DNA from: Flavobacterium suaedae
GTDB lineage: Bacteria > Bacteroidota > Bacteroidia > Flavobacteriales > Flavobacteriaceae
Reading direction: 5' to 3'
Assembly: GCF_014642915.1 (NCBI RefSeq)
Contig: NZ_BMJE01000004.1
Span: 1 to 64,000, forward strand
DNA length: 64,000 nt
Positions 8,482 through 16,433 of the stretch are shown piece after piece. The notes under the pieces are model-generated. The model worked only from the letters and a program-made list of their open reading frames with translations, was not told the origin of the DNA and did not search any database. The translations under genes were made by a program, and so were the position numbers. Positions within the stretch are counted from its first letter, which is position 1. Each line of letters opens with the position of its first letter.

Positions 8482-8735
8482 TATATTTGTATTCATCCAT
8501 TTTAGAGAATACGATTTACTATTAATTTCTGCTCGGATAGTAAATTAAAAATATGGGCAGAAAACCCGAAACAGGGAAGTCTTGTCGGGATGACAAGACT
8601 CTCGTAGACAGGGCATTCGCAGTATTGAAAACGTGTTATTATTCTCTGCGAATTGCTGATTTTTTCGATTTCTTCGATTAATCAAATCCGCCAAGACCTT
8701 TGCAGAGGTTGCGGCGGTTTCCTTTTTACATTAGC
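8482..8735 (+). ncRNA. Candidate structured small RNA gene
   Basis: No convincing protein is encoded in this stretch. A -7-like box TATATTTG (8482-8489) is followed by three hairpins. The first is agtcttgtc/gacaagact (8578-8586 and 8592-8600), the second attcgcag/ctgcgaat (8615-8622 and 8646-8653, about 23-base loop). The third is ccgcc..gacct/aggtt..ggcgg (8690-8717) and runs straight into tttccttttt, so it can be a terminator. The long imperfect stem with large internal loops could be a 6S-like RNA of Flavobacteria, but I cannot match a family by eye. No -33 TTG is visible. The strand is chosen from the box and T run. Confidence 0.4.
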
Positions 8736-8938
8736 ATATATCTTTCGTATATACGTTTTGTATATATTAATAGATACAAAAGTAATAATAAATGTTATAA
8801 CATTTGCAACACTTGTTGCATTTGTTGCAACAAAATTATATGCAACTACAACTTTTATATTATTTATTACAATAAAAATCGCTCCTATTATAAGATTATA
8901 GAAGCAGCATTTTTTATACTTTAATTTTTCAACCATTT
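8736..8938. other. AT-rich gene-free stretch
   Basis: This remainder of the gap between hmuS and the next gene is AT-rich. It contains a small inverted repeat tgcaaca/tgttgca near 8807-8823 with a further overlapping tgttgca copy. Short open frames here are low-complexity (I, N, Y, F, C rich) on both strands and are not believable genes. Confidence 0.5.
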
Positions 8939-9015
8939 CGTCATTGTGAGCGTAGAGAGACTTAACATGGTAATCTTAATATAAGATTGCTTCGTCGTGC
9001 CTCCTCGCAATGACA
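8939..9015. repeat. Decayed REPIN-like repeat, arms in reversed order
   Basis: The right arm (8939-8976, starting cgtcattg, diverged) precedes a good left arm (8984-9015, agattgcttcgtcgtgcctc onward). The arms are the same families as in the complete units at 28.8-29.5 kb but here in the opposite order. Confidence 0.7.
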
Positions 9016-9047
9016 AGGTGGGTTTGTATGAGCGTAAGAGTAATCTT

Positions 9048-10262
9048 CTACTTAAAATACTTAAATGTCTTTCCGTTATAATAGCCTATGCCATTGTTAG
9101 TAGTTAGGAAAAAGAATTTATCAGGTGCAGTAAACCTAAACTTCTTTACATTCATACCTGAGCCTACTGCATTGGGTTGCCCCGACCATGATATTTCCGG
9201 CTTTGCAATAAATTCTTTAGCAAAAGAGCCATCAGTATTTTCGGTAATTTTAAAAAACCCAAGATCACTATAATAGTAAGCGTGCCTGTCAAAAGTATTA
9301 TAGGTTACAGAACCTACATATTCAGCGACCACCATTTCATTAGATATTTCCTCATGTTCCAAAATATCATTTAAAAAGGTTATTTTATAAAAATCTTTAT
9401 AAGCGGTAGGGCTTACTTTTATAATACCTGTACCCATTATAAAAAAGTTAATTGAACTTTGGCTAATATACAGTGTTCCGTTCCTGTTTCCTGTTATTCC
9501 TTTAGGATGACCTGCCGTTATATTTGTAGGAAATTTATATAATGTATCTTTTTCTATAATTTTTACCTCTTCAGGAAATTCGGTTACTAGTTCATTAAAA
9601 TCATAACTTAATAAATAGTTTGTGCGTACCTTTTCAGTACCTCTATACTTCTCAATATACATTGAAAACAAACTGTTTGGCGCTATAAACTTTCTTAGTT
9701 TTAAATCGAAAAAAACCAACGCTCCCCCCGATTCCCCATTGTCAAAACCTAACCATAATCGGCTTTTTTCATCTAAATAGCATGCTTTAGGTTTGTTTAC
9801 AATATCATCCTTGCCATCTTCGTTATACGACCATATACTATAACCATCGTCTTTATTTGGCAAATAGTAATCTCCATAAATTAATATTCCTGTCGAAGTA
9901 TATACTATAGGATTATTGGCTTCATCAAAAAACAAATTATATACTTTACCTTTGCTACGACTTAATGGTTGTTTAACTCCCGTTACATAATTATACAGCT
10001 CATTATTTTTAATATAGCAAAGCTCATTTTTTCGGTTTTGCGCTATTGTTTGTACATTTTTATGGTATTGTATAGGTTTAGGGCTAATAGTGTCCCAAAC
10101 GGTAAGTGTGTCCGTTACGGTAAGTCCATACAGCCTTGAACCCTGCATATAAAAATCGGCATAAGCTGTTAATTTCGTTTTTTCGTTAGTTGACAAAGCT
10201 GTTTGTGCCAATGTGCAGGGAATAACACAAATGGTATATAGTATTACTACAAGTTGTTTCAT
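9048..10262 (-). CDS. Secreted protein of unknown function, propeller-like
   Basis: A 404-residue protein with an N-terminal signal peptide (about 1-19, ending TLAQ). The mature part contains repeated beta-rich phrases with SRLYGLTVTDTLTVWD, SRLWLGFDNG, NGTLYISQSS and GIGYYNGKTFKYF. These resemble the two-component-regulator-type or SMP-like propeller blades of Bacteroidetes. I do not recognise a specific family. It lies downstream of hmuR-hmuY but is cut off from them by a terminator (10306-10328), so a heme role is not implied. Codon use looks ordinary for the region. Confidence 0.6.
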   Translation of the reverse strand: MKQLVVILYTICVIPCTLAQTALSTNEKTKLTAYADFYMQGSRLYGLTVTDTLTVWDTISPKPIQYHKNVQTIAQNRKNELCYIKNNELYNYVTGVKQPLSRSKGKVYNLFFDEANNPIVYTSTGILIYGDYYLPNKDDGYSIWSYNEDGKDDIVNKPKACYLDEKSRLWLGFDNGESGGALVFFDLKLRKFIAPNSLFSMYIEKYRGTEKVRTNYLLSYDFNELVTEFPEEVKIIEKDTLYKFPTNITAGHPKGITGNRNGTLYISQSSINFFIMGTGIIKVSPTAYKDFYKITFLNDILEHEEISNEMVVAEYVGSVTYNTFDRHAYYYSDLGFFKITENTDGSFAKEFIAKPEISWSGQPNAVGSGMNVKKFRFTAPDKFFFLTTNNGIGYYNGKTFKYFK

Positions 10263-10298
10263 AATTAGTTAGGTGGGTGTTATACCAAATATAGCAAT

Positions 10299-10328
10299 AA
10301 AAAAACCCGACCACTAAAAGCAGCCGGG
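10299..10328 (-). terminator. Terminator after hmuR-hmuY
   Basis: On the minus strand cccgg / tcggg (10324-10328 with 10306-10310, loop ctgcttttagtgg) is followed by seven Ts. The stem is only five pairs, one of them G-U. Confidence 0.55.
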
Positions 10329-10366
10329 AATAACTAAAAAACAAAACTTACTAATTTATATAAAGC

Positions 10367-11443
10367 CTATAACAGCTCGTACTGGAATACAGGGAAGCCT
10401 CTTACGCCATCGGTATCCAGCATTGATATAAAACGTATTTTATACATATTTCCGGCTCCATCTTTAAGCAGGAAGAAAACATTATCAAATACTTCAACAG
10501 GTATTACACTTCTCCAGTTTGCGCCAATAGCTCTTTGGTCTGCACTTAGTTCATAGTTACCGGATGTATATGTTTCCATTGTAAATCCATTATAAGCGGC
10601 AGTATCACCAGCTACAGCTACAGCCGTTACACCCGCTTTGGTATTGGTTACAATAAAATCAGAGTAAAAATATGCCCCGGCTGATGCGCCTCCGTTATCA
10701 AAAACCTCATTAGTGAAAGTGGTAAAGTTCATATCCCACTCTGTTTTGGCAGGTTCTACCATTACAACATCATTAGCTGTAAAACTAAAGAAAGTATGGT
10801 TATACTGCGGATTTTTAGTAATCACTATTTCCTGATAGCTTGTAACGCTTAATTTAGCATATTGAAGCGTGTACCCGCCTGAATCGTTTTTAAATACTTT
10901 TACTTTTCTCCAACCCCTCGGGTCGCCCGCTGCATTTACAGAACCTGCTTCAGGAGCAGCTGTTGGTACACTATAACCTAAGTTTACTAAATATACTTTA
11001 GCCTCTGCTTCGCTCTCGGCAATAGTACCAAATGCTGTATCATCTAACGACCCGTTTGGGTTATCAACATAATTTAAATTTTCTGCTTGAAAAGTACCTA
11101 CTGCAACGGAAGCATCTTCTTCCTGCGGAAGTGTAATATCGGTAGTTTCCAATTGTTTTGCAGCCATAGCAAGCGAACCGTTTATTACAACTTTGAAATC
11201 ATCTCCCGAATAGAAACCTAAATCCCAGCCTCCGCGAAAAACTTCATGTGTTGATTCGCCACTAAGGTCTACATATACTTGATTCTGTTCGTTAGGACCA
11301 CCTATATTAAGCGGGTTTTCGGCAGTACCAAAAACAGTTCCTTCAGAAGGTGCTTCAATAGGTGCTATGTTTGCATTACTGTCATCATCAGAGCAGCTAA
11401 CCATTGCAAGCATTGCTAATGAGAATAAAAATATCTTTTTCAT
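10367..11443 (-). CDS. hmuY: HmuY-family heme-binding lipoprotein
   Basis: A 358-residue lipoprotein (lipobox AMVSC, Cys at residue 17, followed by SDDD, an acidic run typical of surface-exported Bacteroidetes lipoproteins). Family marks are YVDLSGESTHEVFRGGWDLGFYSGDDFKVVINGSLAMAAKQ near the N terminus and VEPAKTEWDMNFTTFTNE later. The C-terminal MYKIRFISMLDTDGVRGFPVFQYELL is also characteristic. HmuY proteins take heme from host hemoproteins and deliver it to the TonB-dependent receptor HmuR, encoded three bases upstream. The paired gene order supports the call. Confidence 0.9.
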   Translation of the reverse strand: MKKIFLFSLAMLAMVSCSDDDSNANIAPIEAPSEGTVFGTAENPLNIGGPNEQNQVYVDLSGESTHEVFRGGWDLGFYSGDDFKVVINGSLAMAAKQLETTDITLPQEEDASVAVGTFQAENLNYVDNPNGSLDDTAFGTIAESEAEAKVYLVNLGYSVPTAAPEAGSVNAAGDPRGWRKVKVFKNDSGGYTLQYAKLSVTSYQEIVITKNPQYNHTFFSFTANDVVMVEPAKTEWDMNFTTFTNEVFDNGGASAGAYFYSDFIVTNTKAGVTAVAVAGDTAAYNGFTMETYTSGNYELSADQRAIGANWRSVIPVEVFDNVFFLLKDGAGNMYKIRFISMLDTDGVRGFPVFQYELL

Positions 11444-11446
11444 GGT

Positions 11447-13603
11447 TTAATTAAAGTTTAAATTATAGGTTAATTTCATAAAGTATGAGCGACCGTAGCC
11501 CATTAATATATTAGTTGTTCCCGCTGAGTGTGCATCTCCGCCTGTAGCTTGGCTGGAACGAATACTAACTACATCAAGCAGGTTTCTTGCTCCCACAGTT
11601 AGACTTAATTTATTCTTGAAAAAATCTTTGCGTACAGAGGCATCCATAAGACCGAATGATTCTACTTCCGATAGTACAAATTCCGGATTGTCTAATGTAT
11701 TTTCCTGTATATATTGTTTTACCTTACCGTTATGTTTGTAGTATACTGAAAACAGCGTGTTCCATTTTGGTACGTTGTAAGCAACGTTTGCATTAAATTG
11801 GTAGTTTACCAGAAAATCATCATCAGATTGCGCTAAACCACTATCTATAGCCCTTGAAATACCCATAACCGAAACTCCTGCTTTTGCTTTTAAGTTTTTA
11901 TACATTACATCGTGAGTTGTGGTCACTGTCCATCGTTTATAGGAGTTTATATTTATATATCGAGTTGTTAACTGGGGGTTAAAGGCAACTATAACATCTT
12001 CTATTCGGTCATCAACCGTGTTATAGTTAGCTCCAAGAGTATTTTTCATGTGCAAGCCCGACTCAAAATAGGTAAACTTTTTAATGCTCCCTTCTACAGA
12101 GTGTCCGCTTTCCGGAGTTAAATCAGGATTACCTTGTACGTTATGGTTAACATCTACAAAATAGGTATACAGCTCATCATAATTTGGTGTGCGGTACGAC
12201 CTGCCATAACTTAGTCTTGCCTCAAAGCCGTTGCTTAATATTTGACGTAACCCCATAGAGGCTGCCCACTGGTCTTCGAATTTTGACTGGAAAGAATAAC
12301 GGAACCCCGGACGTACCGAAAATTTATCGGTTACCTTTATTTCAGCTGCTGTAAAGAAGTCATAGTTTTCTAATCGTTTCTTTAAGTTAACTGCTTCCTG
12401 GTCTTCACCATTAAAATTACCTGAAAGTGAAGAACTGTACCCATTTGTATTAACAAACTCGTACCCTAACTGAAGGTCTGCTTTACCTGTTTTAAAGAAG
12501 TTGCTTAATGTACCTGTTGAGTATAATACTTCGGTTTCCTGATAGGGTTCTTTTTCATTACCTCGCTCGGCATCTAATTGTATGTAGTACCTGAAATCTT
12601 CTACATCACGCTGTTGTTTTTGGTAGGAAACAGATGCGTTATAATCCAGCCCCAGCAGCTTACCCACAGCATTTAAATGATTATACAGTTTATTGGTAAA
12701 ATAACGACGATCATTAGAGTAACGCAACTCTCTGCCATCGGTTTGTCTTTCGTTATTTACAATTCTGTTGTAACTATCTATTTTTTCATCAAAATAATCG
12801 AACTTATAAAAAATTCTGGTATTGTTTTTTTGGTAACGTACTAAAGCATTACCAAAGTATTGTTCTTTAGGCTGCCAGCTATAGCCCCGTAATTGGCCCG
12901 GATCATTTGGATTGTTGGTAAATTCTTTACCGCCAAACTCACCTTTATAACCCTCAAAATCGTTACGGTTGCCCCCTACTGCTACAAACCAGTTTTTGTT
13001 TATACTGTGCGCTATTCTAAGCGATTGTATATGCCTCCCTTCATCATATAGCGGGGCATATTCATCACCCACACTTTCTTCCTGTACTGTAGCAGTTATT
13101 TCCCACTTATTTCGGGTAGATTTTTTAGTGATTATATTAATTATACCGCTCACGGCATTTGCGCCATGTGTAACGCCCATAGAGCCTTCTATAATCTCTA
13201 TTTGTTGTATATCGTCAAGGTTTATTTGGGTAAGGTCTATATTATTCCCTAAACCGGTATCGCTTACTAAAGGAACATTGTCTACAAGTATTTTAAGATA
13301 CTGCCCGTCCAGCCCGAACATTGATACTGTAGAACGCCCTTCTCCACTACTTGGCTGTACTGTTATATTAAGATATTGGTTTAGTACATCGGCCATGTTA
13401 TTAGCAGCCTGCCTTTTTATATCTTCTTCGGTAATAACCTGTACATTAAATACTGATTTTTTTATGGATTGCGGCTCTATTTGCCCGGTAACCACCAGTT
13501 CATCCATTTCTGTAAAAATAGTGTCATGTTGGGTTTCCTGTGCTTTTACACCCGTATATAAAAGTATGAATGCGGGCAAAATAGCCCTGATAGAAATTCG
13601 CAT
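11447..13603 (-). CDS. hmuR: TonB-dependent heme receptor (HmuR-like)
   Basis: A 718-residue outer-membrane receptor. A signal peptide (1-21, ending VKAQ) is followed by a TonB box-like segment (MDELVVTG, about 32-40) and a plug domain (VQVITEEDIKRQAANNMADVLNQY to VSGIINIITKK). A 22-strand barrel follows, including YGRSYRTPNYDELY and ending in the aromatic strand SYFMKLTYNLNFN. It would import heme with energy from TonB-ExbBD. It is co-transcribed with hmuY, whose start lies three bases beyond its stop. The upstream region contains the 13-base word shared with hmuT, consistent with iron repression. Confidence 0.92.
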   Translation of the reverse strand: MRISIRAILPAFILLYTGVKAQETQHDTIFTEMDELVVTGQIEPQSIKKSVFNVQVITEEDIKRQAANNMADVLNQYLNITVQPSSGEGRSTVSMFGLDGQYLKILVDNVPLVSDTGLGNNIDLTQINLDDIQQIEIIEGSMGVTHGANAVSGIINIITKKSTRNKWEITATVQEESVGDEYAPLYDEGRHIQSLRIAHSINKNWFVAVGGNRNDFEGYKGEFGGKEFTNNPNDPGQLRGYSWQPKEQYFGNALVRYQKNNTRIFYKFDYFDEKIDSYNRIVNNERQTDGRELRYSNDRRYFTNKLYNHLNAVGKLLGLDYNASVSYQKQQRDVEDFRYYIQLDAERGNEKEPYQETEVLYSTGTLSNFFKTGKADLQLGYEFVNTNGYSSSLSGNFNGEDQEAVNLKKRLENYDFFTAAEIKVTDKFSVRPGFRYSFQSKFEDQWAASMGLRQILSNGFEARLSYGRSYRTPNYDELYTYFVDVNHNVQGNPDLTPESGHSVEGSIKKFTYFESGLHMKNTLGANYNTVDDRIEDVIVAFNPQLTTRYININSYKRWTVTTTHDVMYKNLKAKAGVSVMGISRAIDSGLAQSDDDFLVNYQFNANVAYNVPKWNTLFSVYYKHNGKVKQYIQENTLDNPEFVLSEVESFGLMDASVRKDFFKNKLSLTVGARNLLDVVSIRSSQATGGDAHSAGTTNILMGYGRSYFMKLTYNLNFN

Positions 13604-13656
13604 TATTAATCTTAGATTAAATATGGGTGCAAATCTACGTGTAGGGGTTTATATAT

Positions 13657-13686
13657 GCAAATTATTTTTATTAATTCTAAATAAAA
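13657..13686 (-). promoter_or_regulatory. hmuR upstream region with shared 13-base operator candidate
   Basis: ATTCTAAATAAAA (13674-13686, plus-strand reading) is identical to 4425-4437 in front of hmuT. On the minus strand TAATTTGC (13657-13664) lies next to it, a degenerate -7 box. The surrounding sequence tttattaattctaaataaa has partial dyad symmetry. Fur-type control is inferred. Confidence 0.45.
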
Positions 13687-13724
13687 GGAATGTGTTTTGT
13701 AAAATTAATCGACTTACAAAAACA

Positions 13725-13752
13725 AAAAAGCCGACTTTAAAGTCGGCTTTTT
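13725..13752 (-). terminator. Terminator after sufD
   Basis: A perfect 12-base stem aaaaagccgact / agtcggcttttt with a ttaa loop lies 22 bases past the sufD stop. T runs occur on both strands, so it could also act bidirectionally, although hmuR runs away from it. Confidence 0.85.
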
Positions 13753-13774
13753 AATAGTTTTATTGTATTTGGAC

Positions 13775-15094
13775 TTACAGGTTAAAACCTATATTAACTC
13801 CCAGTTTACTTGCTATAAGTTTTGTAATACGGTGCTTTAGCTGTGGTATTTTAATGCTGTCTATTACTTCATCACTAAAGGCATACATTAATAATGCTTT
13901 TGCCTCTTTTTTAGGTATACCACGCGACTGCATGTAGAACATGGCACTTTCGTCCAACTGCCCTATTGTACACCCGTGCGAACACTTAACATCATCTGCA
14001 AAAATTTCCAACTGTGGCTTAGCATTTATAGTTGCTTTATCGCTTAACAGTATATTGTTATTCTGCTGGAAAGCATCTGTTTTTTGTGCTTCTTTCTCTA
14101 CGTATATTTTACCATTAAATACCCCTGTAGACTTTTCATTATAAATACCCTTATAATTTTGGTGACTGGTACAGTTAGGTTCTATGTGTCTTACTTGTGT
14201 ATAGTGATCTACGTGCTGCTTATCGGTAATAATAGTAATACCTTTAAGAATACTTTCTATATGCTCTCCGTTTTGAGAGAAGTTAAGGTTATTACGGGTA
14301 ATATTTCCGCCGAAAGAGAATGTATGTACTGATGCTATACTGTCTTTTTCCTGCTTGATGTAGGTATTATCTATCAGGTTGGCAGTAGGTACATCATTCT
14401 GAATTTTATAATAGTCTGCCATAGCCCTTTCGTGTGCGTATATCTCGGTTACCGAGTTGGTAAGCACAGGATTACTATTAAGGCTCTGGTGACGCTCTAT
14501 TATTTGTACCTGAGCATTTCTGCCGACTATTACCAAGTTACGCGGCTGCACCATAAGTGCTGCTTCGTTACCTGTAGAAAGGTACATTATTTCAATAGGC
14601 TTATCGGCTACTTTGTTGTTTGGTATGTTTATAAAAGCACCTTCTACAGCAAATGCAGTGTTAAGCGATGTAAGGCTTTCCTCTGTATTAGCTATTTTAT
14701 TAAAATAGGTGTCAATTATTTCTTTATACTTTGGTTTTGTAAGTGCCGATGACATAAGGCATACGTCCACCCCATCGTGCGTGGTAGAAGACAGGTATGA
14801 ACTGAATACACCATCAATAAAAACCAGTTTGTAAGTATCTATATCATGAAGGAAATATTTCTTTACATCTGCATAATGCAGTGCACTGTCTGATTTAGGG
14901 AATACGCTAAAATCATTTTTAAGCACACTGTTAAGCGATGTATATTTCCACGCCTCCTCTTTTTTGGTAGGGAAGCCTTTATTTTCAAAGTTTTTTATTG
15001 ACTCTGTGCGCATATTATGTAAATCAGAATCTACATTGTCTACACGCTCCTCAAAAGCCATAAAAGAAGATAATAGTTTTTCTTTTAAATCCAT
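13775..15094 (-). CDS. sufD: SufD, Fe-S scaffold complex subunit
   Basis: A 439-residue SufB/SufD-family protein. The N-terminal region shows FPTKKEEAWKYTSLN, the standard SufD motif. The beta-helix core follows, with the C-terminal signature ADDVKCSHGCTIGQLDESAMFYMQSRGIPKKEAKALL. SufD joins SufB and SufC in the SufBC2D scaffold on which clusters are assembled in the cytoplasm. It is the last gene of the proximal suf group and is followed by a strong terminator. In related genomes sufS would be expected next; here a heme-uptake block intervenes. Confidence 0.95.
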   Translation of the reverse strand: MDLKEKLLSSFMAFEERVDNVDSDLHNMRTESIKNFENKGFPTKKEEAWKYTSLNSVLKNDFSVFPKSDSALHYADVKKYFLHDIDTYKLVFIDGVFSSYLSSTTHDGVDVCLMSSALTKPKYKEIIDTYFNKIANTEESLTSLNTAFAVEGAFINIPNNKVADKPIEIMYLSTGNEAALMVQPRNLVIVGRNAQVQIIERHQSLNSNPVLTNSVTEIYAHERAMADYYKIQNDVPTANLIDNTYIKQEKDSIASVHTFSFGGNITRNNLNFSQNGEHIESILKGITIITDKQHVDHYTQVRHIEPNCTSHQNYKGIYNEKSTGVFNGKIYVEKEAQKTDAFQQNNNILLSDKATINAKPQLEIFADDVKCSHGCTIGQLDESAMFYMQSRGIPKKEAKALLMYAFSDEVIDSIKIPQLKHRITKLIASKLGVNIGFNL

Positions 15095-15151
15095 TTTTGG
15101 TCAAAAGTTTTTAAAGTCATAAAGTCTTAAAGAAAGAAAAACTCTATAAAC

Positions 15152-15514
15152 TTATTTACTAAGGTACTTAATGAATCCACTAAGCAACTTTGATATTTCA
15201 GTAATCTCTGTTATCAACTCATCAAATACCTCTGTAGAGATATAATTTAAGTCTAATGCTAAATAAAGCTGCGAACGTAGTTCTGCTGCCGAACCTTTAG
15301 CTATATATAAAAAATGTATAAATTCTTTGTCTGTGTTTCGCTCAAAACCTTCTGCTATATTAGAAGATATAGAAACAGAACACCTTCTCATCTGTCTAGC
15401 CAAATCAAAGTCTTTATTAAAAGAAACTGCATCTGTAATCAGGTATATTTTCTTATTCAGAATTCTTGCTTTTTGCCAAGAATTAATTTCCTCAAAAGAA
15501 TTAAACTTACCTAT
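15152..15514 (-). CDS. Four-helix-bundle protein (23S rRNA intervening-sequence type) without ATG start
   Basis: The reading frame gives about 120 residues in the four-helix-bundle family (S23/IVP). The conserved core is DLARQMRRCSVSISSNIAEGFER followed by EFIHFLYIAKGSAAELRSQLYLA. The coding potential clearly extends upstream of the first TTG (15403) to GKFNSFEEINSWQKARILNK, the family's normal N terminus. There, however, the expected ATG reads ATA (15512-15514) after an in-frame TGA. The gene may therefore use a rare ATA start, use a shortened TTG or ATG start, or be freshly inactivated. It sits between sufC and sufD; function unknown, often a mobile passenger. Confidence 0.6.
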   Translation of the reverse strand: MGKFNSFEEINSWQKARILNKKIYLITDAVSFNKDFDLARQMRRCSVSISSNIAEGFERNTDKEFIHFLYIAKGSAAELRSQLYLALDLNYISTEVFDELITEITEISKLLSGFIKYLSK

Positions 15515-15563
15515 GTATCAGCTTACCTCTTTTAGACTTTATGACATTCGACTTTAGACTGAT

Positions 15564-16310
15564 TTAATTTTGAGCCTTAACCCAATCGTAACCTTTTTCT
15601 TCCAGCTCGTAAGCCAGTTCTTTACCGCCCGATTTTACAATTTTACCATTGTAAAGCACGTGTACAAAATCAGGAACAATATAGTCTAAAAGCCTTTGGT
15701 AGTGTGTAATTACAATTACAGCATTATCCTTACTGCGTAGTTTGTTTACACCATTAGCCACAATACGTAAAGCATCAATATCCAGCCCTGAATCGGTTTC
15801 ATCCAATATTGCCAGTTTAGGCTCAAGCATTGCCATCTGGAAAATTTCATTACGTTTTTTCTCACCTCCCGAGAAACCTTCGTTTAACGAACGCGAAAGA
15901 AACTTACGATCTATTTCCAGTAATTCACTTTTTTCGCGAATTAGTTTCAGCATTTCATTAGCCGGCATCTCTTCCAGTCCTTTTGCTTTACGGCTTTCAT
16001 TAATAGCCGTTTTCATAAAGTTGGTTACCGACACTCCCGGAATCTCTACAGGATACTGGAAAGAAAGAAAAATACCTTTATGCGCTCTTTCTTCAGGAGC
16101 TAATTCGCTTATATCTTCACCTTCAAGCGCTATTAAACCATCCGTCATTTCATATTCTTCCTTACCTGCAATAACCGATGAAAGGGTACTTTTACCCGAA
16201 CCGTTAGGCCCCATTATTGCGTGTACCTCTCCCGGTTTAACTTCAAGGTTAATACCCTTTAGTATTTCTTTATCTTCAACACTTGCGTGTAAATCTTTTA
16301 TTGTTAACAT
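15564..16310 (-). CDS. sufC: SufC, ATPase of the SUF scaffold
   Basis: A 248-residue ABC-type ATPase of the SufC subfamily. Walker A is [10 protein letters not shown] (about residues 34-43), the signature region is [17 protein letters not shown], Walker B is [15 protein letters not shown], and the switch His lies in [14 protein letters not shown]. The [10 protein letters not shown] phrase distinguishes SufC from transport ATPases. It drives conformational change in SufBC2D during cluster assembly. It is separated from sufB by 123 bp and from sufD by the small four-helix-bundle gene. Confidence 0.96.
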   Translation of the reverse strand: MLTIKDLHASVEDKEILKGINLEVKPGEVHAIMGPNGSGKSTLSSVIAGKEEYEMTDGLIALEGEDISELAPEERAHKGIFLSFQYPVEIPGVSVTNFMKTAINESRKAKGLEEMPANEMLKLIREKSELLEIDRKFLSRSLNEGFSGGEKKRNEIFQMAMLEPKLAILDETDSGLDIDALRIVANGVNKLRSKDNAVIVITHYQRLLDYIVPDFVHVLYNGKIVKSGGKELAYELEEKGYDWVKAQN

Positions 16311-16433
16311 TGTTTTTTCAAAGTTTCGGATTTAAAGTTTCGAGTTAATCATCCTCTAAACCCTTTATTTTACTGTTTTTAACTTACTAATTCCATTAGG
16401 TTCAACTCAAAACTCAGAACCTGTAACCGTTTA

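Noticed and set aside
8482..8735. RNase P RNA, tmRNA or SRP RNA
   Set aside because: The hallmark motifs (gaggaaagtccgg, tmRNA tag and CCA end, ggaagg SRP loop) are not present.
8653..8936. Overlapping small open frames on both strands in the gap after hmuS
   Set aside because: Their products are low-complexity (I, N, Y, C, F rich) and overlap the RNA-like hairpins; no start site or family resemblance.
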